Source of the DNA: Oscillospiraceae bacterium
Lineage (GTDB): Bacteria > Bacillota_A > Clostridia > Oscillospirales > WRJC01
Direction of reading: 5' to 3'
NCBI GenBank assembly: GCA_009782405.1
Contig: WRJC01000040.1
Location: forward strand, 4,252 to 26,106
Length of the DNA: 21,855 nucleotides
In this document: in pieces, positions 13,468 to 21,563 of the stretch
How the letters are laid out: each line of letters begins with the position of its first letter
How positions within the stretch are numbered: position 1 is the stretch's first letter
Translations under genes and position numbers: made by a program
Notes under the pieces: generated by a model
The model's input: the letters and a program-made list of their open reading frames with translations, nothing else
Told to the model about the DNA's origin: nothing
Database searches by the model: none

Positions 13468-16400
13468 TTGACAAACGACAAAAATTATTATGACCTGCCG
13501 GACGAAACGCTCGTGAATTTGACCCTTTTGGGCAACAATAAAGCTTTTGAATCCTTGGTCATACGCTACCAAAAAAAAGTCATGGCTTCGGCATATTCGA
13601 TAACAAGAGATCATCATTTAGCCGAAGACGTGATGCAAAACTCCTTTGTAGCAGCATGGAAAAAACTCAATACATTGCGGGAGCAAAATAAATTCGGCGC
13701 CTGGATATGCCGCATCGCAAAAAACAACGCCAAAAACGTCGCGGTGAAATATCAAGGCTATATCCACCTCGATTCCCTTGAAAACATCGAGGCCGCAAGC
13801 GAAAGCGCCGAAGATTACGATATGCTGCATTCGGCAATTGAAAATTTGTCCGACAAACAAAAAAGCGCCATAAAACTGCATTACCTCGAAAATGCCTCAA
13901 TAGAGGAAATATCGAATAAATTGAATCTTCCTGTGGGAACCGTCAAAAGACGGCTGCATGACGGCAGGGAGAAAATAAGAAAGGAACTCGGATATATGGA
14001 AAACAACTCAAAAAAAATCGCAAAATCCGTCCTCGAAAAAATCGAAGAGCTTCGCATTCGCTGGCGTTCCCGCGAGAGCAAAGAAGGCTTTGAGGGCGAA
14101 TACAAAAATATGCTGACGGAAATCGAAAACCTGCCGGAATCCGAAGAAAAGTATTTTTGCATGGCGGACGTGATGCAGCTTGGCTTGTGGTGGATTCCCG
14201 GCGAAGACAACGACGAAATAGTCGAGAAGATAAAAAAAGCCGCAGAAAAAGGCAAAAATACCGAAATATTGGGCGAAATTTGGAAACGCGAAGCCGAAAA
14301 ATACAGCGGCGACGAAAAAACGGAATATATCCTAAACACGCTGATCCCAAGAATGGAACAGGCAAACATGACAGACGCGCTGGGCTGGGAATGGTTTTGG
14401 CTCGGATATGAATATTACAAAAAAGGCGAAAGGGAAAAAGGTTATGCCGCATACAGCAAAGTGATGGAAATCCTCCCGAAGCATCACGTATATCACGCAA
14501 ATGCGATTTCCGCTTTGCGCCTTGAAAAACTGTGTGAAAATGTCGAAGAAGCCAATTTATCGTCGGGGGCCACAGGCGAAGAATTATTTATCAATGACGG
14601 CAGGCTCTATTTCCATAAACAGCCCGGATATTCAAAGGGCGGCATTTTTAGCAGCTCGATTCCCGCCATATTTTGTCACGCTTCAAGATGCGACAATATG
14701 CTTTACGACAGCAGTTTAGAACCCGGGGAATCGATAAAAAGCTACGACGGGCACGCCGAGCTCAAATTCGTGTCGGACAATGCCGAGATAGAAACTCCGT
14801 GCGGCAAATTCGGCGGCTGCGAGCTCTGGAACACCGAATCGCCGGGTTTTTCATCGTCAGTATACTACAAGCGCGGAATCGGGATAGTGCACATAACAAC
14901 CGTGCGGACCGGCGGGCAGTATGGAAAAAGCTATTGTTCACTGAAAAAATATCATATTGCCGGCGGCGACGGGCTTATCCCGTTTTGCGAGGGAAACAGG
15001 TGGGAATATGAAAGCGGATTTTCCCCCGATGCGGAAGCGGTGTATGAAATCGTCAGCTCAAACGATACGGAAGTTATATTTGCCGCGCATGATTTCGGGG
15101 TAAAAACATATTCGCCCGACAATTGGGAAGACATGATATTGCAGATACGCAGGGAATACTGGGGCAATAATGACGATCTGAAAGACGTGTCATTTCAAAT
15201 GGAGCGCGCCAAAGCCCTCGCCGACACCAAATACAAAAAGGCCCACACCGCCGTGGTCGCAGATGTCATAAAACGCATATTCGAGGGAGACGAAACCTAC
15301 ACGCCCGACGGTACAATCCAAGGCCATTGGAACTTTTTCCAATATCACAGCGTGCGGTTCGAGGATGGGAAAATAAAGCTGGAAGAAGACAGGAATTTTG
15401 CCTTTGAATGGAAAGACGGGAGCGGCACCGGAGATATGAGCTACCACTTGGCCGTAAATTATTTCATGTCGATAATAGCCGGTGCAACAGGCTGCATATG
15501 GAGCGACGAATGGAAGCCGGGAGCAAAAATGACTATGAAAGGAAATGACTGGTTTAAGCCCGTCACCGATATAACAGTGGAGCATCTTGACAGCGTCGAA
15601 GTCGCGGCAGGGCGCTTCGAGGACTGCCTCAAGATAAATTTAGATATAAAAGGCAACGACGGCGCGGGGTGGAACAATTTTCTCAAAGGCAAAAAAGAAT
15701 ACTACTACGCAAAAGGCATAGGCCTGGTCAAAGGCGTGCACCACTTCAAAGACGATACGGTTGTCCCAAACTATGAATTGACATATTACGAGGGGACGGG
15801 CGAGGGATACATGCCAATTAAAGACGGTTTGTTCCGCCGTTATGCGGGACAGGGCATGACGGACGGATATGTTGGCGGAGCCGAATACACTTTTGTCGAG
15901 GACGACAGCGGCAATTTAAAAGTGCTTGAAAACAATATAGGATACGGCAAAAGAAAAGTTTATTCGCCCGACAGCTGGGAAGACATGATATTGCAAATGC
16001 GCAAAAATATTTACAGAAACGACAAAGAAAAAGGCTGGCTGCTGCCGGATATTTCGTTTGAGATGGAACGCGCAGAAGCGCTTGCGCTTACCCCTTACCA
16101 AAAAAAGCATACCGCCGCCGCCATAGCCACCGCGAAGCGAATGAAAGAGGGCGACGCCAGATTTACGCCCGACAGAAAATTTGAATGCGTATGGAACTCG
16201 TTTGTCTACAAAACGCTAAATTTCAAAGACGGCAGAATCATCAGCGAAATCGACGGGGATTATTCGTTCTCGTGGCATATGTACGGGGATTCCGGCGATA
16301 TGGGCTACCATTTGATCGCAAATGATTTGTTTGGCGTGATCAAAGACGCCACAGGCTGCATATGGAGCGACGAGTGGGCCGCGGGCGCATCGATGAAAAT

Positions 16401-16845
16401 GAAAGGCACGGATTACCCCGATGCGTCCGCCGACGTGAGCGTCGAAAACGCCGGAACAGTGGAAACCGCAGCGGGGAAATTTTCCGATGTTATAAAAATA
16501 ACGCTCGACGTAACTGTTCCCCACAAAACAGACCCTCGTTCCGAAGTGGGATTTCAATGGCCTCAGCTCGCCTCCCGCGCGGGCAAAAAAGAATATTATT
16601 TCGCAAAGGGCATAGGGATTGTCAAATGCGTGAATTATTTAAAAGCCGGGGAAATCGCGGCAAATTATGAACTCGTTTCGTATGAGGGAACGGGCGAGGG
16701 GTATATGCCGATTCAGGACGGATTGACCCGTTTTTATGAAGCGATGGGGACAACAAACGGATATGTGGGTAAAACAGAATACAATTTCTGCGAAAAAAAC
16801 GGGAAAATCGTGATACTCGAAAACAGGACGGGCATAAAAATTTAG
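13468..16845 (+). CDS. ECF sigma factor fused to a helical region and tandem large sensor-like repeats (1125 aa)
   Basis: The N-terminus is a complete ECF sigma-70 factor: region 2 at about residues 12-90 (AFESLVIRYQKKVMASAY, DHHLAEDVMQNSFVAAWKKL, FGAWICRIAKNNAKN) and region 4 at about 115-175 with the helix-turn-helix ASIEEISNKLNLPVGTVKRRL. Residues about 176-355 are helical and charged, with a TPR-like stretch GYEYYKKGEREKGYAAYSKV. The rest is beta-rich: a diverged partial unit (about 370-547), then two full tandem units at 548-831 and 832-1125, each opening YSPD(N/S)WEDMIL and closing near LEN. Units share ATGCIWSDEW, VE(V/T)AAG(R/K)F and KEYY(Y/F)AKGIG(L/I)VK. No membrane segment, signal peptide or anti-sigma gene is present. 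The sigma function is firm; the repeats as a soluble sensor that controls sigma activity are inferred. Most ECF factors have about 160-220 residues. Confidence 0.9.
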   Translation: MTNDKNYYDLPDETLVNLTLLGNNKAFESLVIRYQKKVMASAYSITRDHHLAEDVMQNSFVAAWKKLNTLREQNKFGAWICRIAKNNAKNVAVKYQGYIHLDSLENIEAASESAEDYDMLHSAIENLSDKQKSAIKLHYLENASIEEISNKLNLPVGTVKRRLHDGREKIRKELGYMENNSKKIAKSVLEKIEELRIRWRSRESKEGFEGEYKNMLTEIENLPESEEKYFCMADVMQLGLWWIPGEDNDEIVEKIKKAAEKGKNTEILGEIWKREAEKYSGDEKTEYILNTLIPRMEQANMTDALGWEWFWLGYEYYKKGEREKGYAAYSKVMEILPKHHVYHANAISALRLEKLCENVEEANLSSGATGEELFINDGRLYFHKQPGYSKGGIFSSSIPAIFCHASRCDNMLYDSSLEPGESIKSYDGHAELKFVSDNAEIETPCGKFGGCELWNTESPGFSSSVYYKRGIGIVHITTVRTGGQYGKSYCSLKKYHIAGGDGLIPFCEGNRWEYESGFSPDAEAVYEIVSSNDTEVIFAAHDFGVKTYSPDNWEDMILQIRREYWGNNDDLKDVSFQMERAKALADTKYKKAHTAVVADVIKRIFEGDETYTPDGTIQGHWNFFQYHSVRFEDGKIKLEEDRNFAFEWKDGSGTGDMSYHLAVNYFMSIIAGATGCIWSDEWKPGAKMTMKGNDWFKPVTDITVEHLDSVEVAAGRFEDCLKINLDIKGNDGAGWNNFLKGKKEYYYAKGIGLVKGVHHFKDDTVVPNYELTYYEGTGEGYMPIKDGLFRRYAGQGMTDGYVGGAEYTFVEDDSGNLKVLENNIGYGKRKVYSPDSWEDMILQMRKNIYRNDKEKGWLLPDISFEMERAEALALTPYQKKHTAAAIATAKRMKEGDARFTPDRKFECVWNSFVYKTLNFKDGRIISEIDGDYSFSWHMYGDSGDMGYHLIANDLFGVIKDATGCIWSDEWAAGASMKMKGTDYPDASADVSVENAGTVETAAGKFSDVIKITLDVTVPHKTDPRSEVGFQWPQLASRAGKKEYYFAKGIGIVKCVNYLKAGEIAANYELVSYEGTGEGYMPIQDGLTRFYEAMGTTNGYVGKTEYNFCEKNGKIVILENRTGIKI
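15109..16842 (+). repeat. Two tandem ~285-codon repeats inside the sigma-factor gene
   Basis: Unit 1 spans 15109-15960 and unit 2 spans 15961-16842. They remain similar in DNA, not only in protein: the blocks at 15487-15513 and 16351-16377 differ at one base in 27, and the 40-base stretches starting at 15112 and 15964 differ at only a few positions. This indicates an internal duplication that is fairly recent or held by gene conversion. The offset between matching anchors varies from 852 to 894 bases because of small in-frame indels. Confidence 0.85.
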
Positions 16846-16848
16846 CGA

Positions 16849-18882
16849 TTAATCATCGCAATTACGCGGCGGAAGGACAAGCAAATTTTTTTGAAAAGCG
16901 GAATCGATATTGCCGTTTTTCGTTTCGACCGTGAACTTGCCGTTTTCAAATTTGAATCGGTAAACGGCATAGGCTCCATTTTTAAAATCATAACTCTCAA
17001 AATCGTCGATATACAAAATTCCTTCCGCCTTTTCCCCATAGATCGCAGGGGTCACTTTCAGCTCGCCGCCCTCGCAAACAGAGGCTGCATTTTCCAGCAT
17101 GGGCAAAATCGCGCCCTCGCGGACAAATACAGGGATTTGTTCCATGCCATAGCTCAAAATATATTCTCCGCCCCCTTCGAATTTTTTGCCTGTGAAAAAG
17201 CAATGCCAATTTCCGCGCGGCAGATATAGTTTCGCTTCATGCTGGTTTGCCGTCAGCGGGTACGCTATTATGTCGTCCCCGAAACTTATTCCGTTGACAT
17301 ACCCCTGGTTTTCTTTGCCGCGGCACTCGGGATAATCCATCTGCAATGCGCGGACCGGAGCTATCCCTTCCGTGTGATATCTGTAAAAGGCGGTGTATAA
17401 ATACAAAACAAGCGAGCTTCGAATATCCATGAATTTCCGGCAGGCATCCCTCAGCTCGTCGCTGTCGGGCAGAATCTCGTTTTTTTGGTTGCCTTCGGAA
17501 TTATAGTTTTTCCACATCGGATTGGGCATGAACCATATGTTCATTTCGAGTTTCGGCGAAAATATCCCCGTCAGCATGCGCCTGTATAAATCGGCCTTGC
17601 TGTCTGCGGTGCGTATTTCGGGGGAATACAAAATCCCCGAAAAACCCATGTTTGCGACCATGCTTATATAATCCTTGTGGTCATACCAGTCGCTGTACAA
17701 AATGAACGGGTACGGAGCGGCGTAGCTGTACTGCGCCCTCACTTCCCCCCACGTGCGCATATTTCTTTCCTTGTATAGCTCATAAAACGTTTTTTGGTAA
17801 TACATGGGCAGCATGGAATGCATTTGCTCGCCGTCCATGCCCGACGGGAATTTCGCATGGTCGGGGTACGACCAGCCTCCCGTAAAATCCGACCCGTCGC
17901 ACTCGTCGCATTTGAAGCCGGAAACCCCCTCGCAAAGCAGATAATCGCCGTGATAGCCGCCATAAATTTCACGCGCTTCTACAATCGACAGATCGGGCAC
18001 GATCCCGCCCCATACTTCATAATCGGCGGCATATGGCTCAAGCGGCCCGTATATGTCGCTGTCCGGGTGGACAAAAACATGCTCCCAAAGATTTACCCTG
18101 TAATTCATGCCGCGCAATTTTTTCAAGGTGTTTTTGTAGTCTTTGTACCGCCCATTGTCGAATTTATACGTGCATGAATAAGCGTGGCTGTGCCAGCCCG
18201 GCTCAAGCCCGAAAACGCTCACGGGCATTTTTTCGTCCCTCAGCAATTTTGCGGCTTCCAGCAATTCATTTTCGTTGAATTTCCCAAAAGCCCTGTACCA
18301 AACCCCAAGCCCCCACAGCGGCGGCATCGCGCCGCCTCCGGAAAACAGAACGTACCTGCGGCAAACGTCCGCGACAGGATCCAGCCCGGAAGCTCCGCTT
18401 CCGGAAAACAGATATCCATGCATTCCTTTGGTTCCGGCGATTTCAGCTGTGATGACTCCATCGCGTGATTTGCGCGGCTTGGAGCTTGCGCAGCAAAAAC
18501 ACGTATAGCGCATGGTGTCTAAAATGATTCCGTAGCCTTTTGTAGAGACAAAAAACGGGACGGCCGAATGCGAATTGCCGGTATTGCCCCGCGCGTCGGC
18601 ATTTGTTTTCAACAGGCGTTTATGGCCCGCCTGATTTATTTTCCCGCTTTGAAGCCCGAACCCATAGAGTTCTTCTCCGTTTGCATACGGCAGGCTGAGC
18701 AGCGCGCCCCTTTCCGTGACTTCGCCGGCCATGGCGGAGATGTCGATCGGCAAACCGCAGTCGGGCAAGGCGTTCAGTTTGTCGGCCTTCGGCGCTTCAA
18801 GCATTGATCTGCCGGGTTCGAATCTTTCGCGTTCGCCGAATTCAAATTCATATATTCCGGGATATATTTTTTTTATTTCCAT
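16849..18882 (-). CDS. Glycoside hydrolase family 31 (alpha-glucosidase/alpha-xylosidase type)
   Basis: A 677-residue enzyme without signal peptide. ATG 18882 is chosen because AGGAG (18891-18895) lies 8 bases upstream; the open frame extends further, but into the end of the ygiQ gene. An N-terminal beta domain (ELYGFGLQSGKINQAGHKR) leads into the GH31 barrel: PLWGLGVWYRAFGKF, PVSVFGLEPGWHS, the nucleophile region GFKCDECDGSD with D326, and FPSGMDGEQMHSML. The segment ILYSDWYDHKDYI (D398 or D401) probably holds the acid/base. Beta-sandwich domains follow (LYLPRGNWHCFFTGKKFEGG). It would cleave alpha-linked glucose, xylose or similar from imported oligosaccharides; the exact linkage cannot be read. 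It is last in the leftward unit, 35 bases after ygiQ, and its stop lies only 3 bases from the stop of the converging sigma gene. Confidence 0.92.
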   Translation of the reverse strand: MEIKKIYPGIYEFEFGERERFEPGRSMLEAPKADKLNALPDCGLPIDISAMAGEVTERGALLSLPYANGEELYGFGLQSGKINQAGHKRLLKTNADARGNTGNSHSAVPFFVSTKGYGIILDTMRYTCFCCASSKPRKSRDGVITAEIAGTKGMHGYLFSGSGASGLDPVADVCRRYVLFSGGGAMPPLWGLGVWYRAFGKFNENELLEAAKLLRDEKMPVSVFGLEPGWHSHAYSCTYKFDNGRYKDYKNTLKKLRGMNYRVNLWEHVFVHPDSDIYGPLEPYAADYEVWGGIVPDLSIVEAREIYGGYHGDYLLCEGVSGFKCDECDGSDFTGGWSYPDHAKFPSGMDGEQMHSMLPMYYQKTFYELYKERNMRTWGEVRAQYSYAAPYPFILYSDWYDHKDYISMVANMGFSGILYSPEIRTADSKADLYRRMLTGIFSPKLEMNIWFMPNPMWKNYNSEGNQKNEILPDSDELRDACRKFMDIRSSLVLYLYTAFYRYHTEGIAPVRALQMDYPECRGKENQGYVNGISFGDDIIAYPLTANQHEAKLYLPRGNWHCFFTGKKFEGGGEYILSYGMEQIPVFVREGAILPMLENAASVCEGGELKVTPAIYGEKAEGILYIDDFESYDFKNGAYAVYRFKFENGKFTVETKNGNIDSAFQKNLLVLPPRNCDD

Positions 18883-18917
18883 TCTTCGCTCTCCTTTTTT
18901 TGAAATCAGCTGAAAAA

Positions 18918-20735
18918 TCATCGCCTCTTTTTCGGCGGCGGAACGAGGCAATTTTTCCCGAAGCCGACAAGGTCCTCCCTGTCCGCTTTTTTGAGCGCTT
19001 CCAAAACCAAATCGCGGTTTTCGGGCTTCCCGCTTTGGAGCAGCGCCCTCTGCATCTTTTTTTCGTGATATGTTTTTGGGACATATACTTCTTTTTTCGT
19101 GAACGGGTCGATTTTTGTGTAAAACATGCAAGTCGAAGCGGTTCCGGGCGTGGGATAAAAATCCTGGACTTGTTCGGGGGAATGGTTTGCCGCTTTCAAA
19201 TAGAGCGCGAGCTCGATCGCGTCTTTTGGCTCGCTCCCCGGATGCGACGACATGAGATAGGGCACGAGATATTGTTCTTTTTTATGTTTTTCGCAGAGCC
19301 TGAAATATCGATCGCGGAATTTTTCATAGATTTCATTTTTCGGCTTTCCCATGATTTCCAAAACGCGGCCGCTTATGTGTTCGGGAGCCACTTTTAGCTG
19401 CCCGCTTATGTTGTCTTTCACCAGCTTTTCAAAAAAACTCATTCCCGCATCCGATTTGTCGAGCATAAGATAGTCGAACCTTATCCCCGATCTTATGAAG
19501 ACCTTCTTTATTTTCGGCAGCGCCTCGACGGCTTCTATCAATTTTTTGTACTCGCTGTGGTCGGTTTCAAGATGTTCGCACGGCTTTGGCGCGAGGCACC
19601 TTCTGTCTTTGCATATTCCCGCCGTGAGCTGCCTTTTGCACGATGGCATCCTGAAATTCGCGGTCGGGCCGCCTATGTCATGTATATGGCCTTTGAAATC
19701 CGGCATGTTCGATATTGTTTCGGCCTCCCTCAAAACGGATTTTATGCTCCTCGAGCGCACGCTTCTCCCCTGATGGAACGAAAGCGCGCAAAAATTGCAT
19801 GCGCCGAAGCATCCCCTCGTATGGGTTATCGAAAATTTCACTTCGTTTATGGCGGGCACCCCTTTTTCGCGGTAGACCGGATGAAACTCCCTCGCATATG
19901 GGAGCGAATAGATCCTGTCGAGTTCTTTTGGCTCAAGGGGGGCGGGCGGCGGATTTTGCACGAGCGCTTTTTTATCGTAATACTCCACCACGGTCCTGCC
20001 GTTTATGTGGTCGTTTTCTTCATATTGGATTTTAAACGCATCCGCGTAGGCTTCTTTGTCGCTTTTCAGTGTGTCGTAGTCGCCGCAGGCGATATAGCCG
20101 TTTTTTAAGCTGTCGGGGTATTCCCTCTCGCACAAAACGGCCGTTCCCGCTACGCTCCTTATTTTTTTCACCGGTATCCCCAGGTTCAATAGCTCCGCTA
20201 TTTTCGAGACGGAACGCTCGCCCATTCCGTAAGATAATATGTCCGCTCCCGAATCGACGAGTATGCTACGCCTCACCCTGTCGTCCCAGTAGTCGTAATG
20301 GGCGAACCTGCGCAAAGAGGCTTCGAGGCCGCCGATTATCACAGGTATGCCGCCGTAAGCCCGGCGTATGAGATTGCAATAGACTATAACGGCCCTGTCC
20401 GGCCTGAGCCCGGGTTTTCCGCCCGGGGAATAATAGTCATAATTTCTTTTCTTTTTGGAAACGGTGTAATGGGCGACCATCGAGTCCGTATTGCCGCCCG
20501 AAACCAAAAAGCCCAAGCGGGGCCGGCCCAGCCTGCGGATGTCTCCTATATCCTTCCAGCCGGGCTGGGCGATGATCCCGACGCTGTAGCCGAGGCTTTC
20601 CAAGTGCCTGGTTATGATCGCCGCGCCGAACGACGGGTGGTCCACATAGGCGTCGCCGGAGACATAGATAAAATCAAGGGCGTCGATTCCGCGGCTTTCC
20701 ATGTCATCTTTCGATATCGGAAGAAATTTGTCCAT
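18918..20735 (-). CDS. YgiQ-family radical SAM protein
   Basis: A 605-residue cytoplasmic iron-sulfur protein. It opens with the family's FLPISKDDMESRG and the strand FIYVSGDAYVDHPSFG, a B12-binding-like domain, then VIIGGLEASLRRFAHYDYWDD. The radical SAM cluster motif is C309-x3-C313-x2-C316 in RGCFGACNFCAL, followed by a second Cys-rich segment C-K-x...ICKDRRCLAPKPCEH, and SGQLKVAPEHIS and FYPTPGTASTCMFYT near the C-terminus. These are all hallmarks of YgiQ, a widespread family of unknown reaction. Length agrees with Bacillota members. Its ATG lies 6 bases after the esterase stop, with AGGCGG overlapping that stop, which suggests translational coupling. Confidence 0.93.
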   Translation of the reverse strand: MDKFLPISKDDMESRGIDALDFIYVSGDAYVDHPSFGAAIITRHLESLGYSVGIIAQPGWKDIGDIRRLGRPRLGFLVSGGNTDSMVAHYTVSKKKRNYDYYSPGGKPGLRPDRAVIVYCNLIRRAYGGIPVIIGGLEASLRRFAHYDYWDDRVRRSILVDSGADILSYGMGERSVSKIAELLNLGIPVKKIRSVAGTAVLCEREYPDSLKNGYIACGDYDTLKSDKEAYADAFKIQYEENDHINGRTVVEYYDKKALVQNPPPAPLEPKELDRIYSLPYAREFHPVYREKGVPAINEVKFSITHTRGCFGACNFCALSFHQGRSVRSRSIKSVLREAETISNMPDFKGHIHDIGGPTANFRMPSCKRQLTAGICKDRRCLAPKPCEHLETDHSEYKKLIEAVEALPKIKKVFIRSGIRFDYLMLDKSDAGMSFFEKLVKDNISGQLKVAPEHISGRVLEIMGKPKNEIYEKFRDRYFRLCEKHKKEQYLVPYLMSSHPGSEPKDAIELALYLKAANHSPEQVQDFYPTPGTASTCMFYTKIDPFTKKEVYVPKTYHEKKMQRALLQSGKPENRDLVLEALKKADREDLVGFGKNCLVPPPKKRR

Positions 20736-20741
20736 ATCCGC

Positions 20742-21563
20742 CTAAAACAATATCTCGTCGATCCACTTTACCGCCATTTCGACCCAGCGCGCCACATAGG
20801 GCATTATCATATCGTCGTTTGGAGCCACTTCGGGGGTCGCGAGCGAAAGCCCGTGCGCCCCGCGCGGGAACACATGGAGCTCGAACGGGATTTTGTTTTC
20901 GGCCAAAGCTTCGCACATGCAAAGCGAGTTCTCCACCGGGACGCCGCTGTCCTCGGCGGTGTGCCACACAAAGGCGGGGCAGGTGCCCGAATCCACGTGC
21001 TTTTCAATTGAAAACCTGTCCAGTTCCTCCTTGGTCGGCTCCCGGCCTTCCGCGTCGGCCAGCCTGAGTATGGAACCCATGTGGCCCTTTGGCCCGGAGG
21101 TTATCACGGGATATCCCAAGATCATGCCGTTTGGCCTGATGTATGAGTTCTCGCAGTTTAAAGTCTTTGATACGACGTCCAATTTCCAAAGGGTTCCAAG
21201 GCTTGCGGCCAAGTGCCCTCCGGCCGAAAAGCCGCACACCACGATTTTGCCCGGGTCGATGTTCCAGTCCTCTGCGCGGTCGCGGATGTATTTAACCGCC
21301 ATGGCCGCGTCCAATAGCGGGGCGTATCCCACCGCTTCTTCTTTTACCGAATACCTGAGCACAAAAGCGTCCATGCCCGCCGCGAAGAACGCTTTGGCCA
21401 CCGGTTCGGCCTCGCGGTCGCTGGTGATATGATAGCCCCCCCCGGGCAAAACGAGCACCGCTTTTTTCTTGAAGTTGCGCAGTTCCGGCGAACTTTCGGA
21501 AACATAGGTGGAAAGGGAGATGTGTGGCCGGTCGGGCCAAAGGGCGATTTTTTCGTGAATCAT
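20742..21563 (-). CDS. Alpha/beta-hydrolase, acetyl-esterase (BD-FAE/Axe-like) family
   Basis: A 273-residue cytoplasmic serine esterase. ATG 21563 has AAGGAGA (21571-21577) upstream, and this ATG shares the four bases ATGA with the lnt stop. The oxyanion-hole segment VLVLPGGGYHITSDRE (G41-Y44), nucleophile elbow GFSAGGHLAAS (S113), D205 in WHTAEDSGVP and H237 in RGAHGLS form the expected catalytic triad. Family members remove acetyl or other small acyl groups from sugars or xylo-oligosaccharides; this fits the GH31 gene in the same unit, but the substrate is inferred. There is no signal peptide, so it would act on imported material. Confidence 0.9.
   Translation of the reverse strand: MIHEKIALWPDRPHISLSTYVSESSPELRNFKKKAVLVLPGGGYHITSDREAEPVAKAFFAAGMDAFVLRYSVKEEAVGYAPLLDAAMAVKYIRDRAEDWNIDPGKIVVCGFSAGGHLAASLGTLWKLDVVSKTLNCENSYIRPNGMILGYPVITSGPKGHMGSILRLADAEGREPTKEELDRFSIEKHVDSGTCPAFVWHTAEDSGVPVENSLCMCEALAENKIPFELHVFPRGAHGLSLATPEVAPNDDMIMPYVARWVEMAVKWIDEILF

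Noticed and set aside
18883..19131. N-terminal extension of the GH31 frame
   Set aside because: It overlaps the 3' end of ygiQ, has low-complexity basic sequence unlike GH31 proteins, and ATG 18882 has a good ribosome site.
20298..21011. 237-codon open frame opposite ygiQ and the esterase
   Set aside because: Caused by high GC content; it spans the junction of two clear genes on the other strand.
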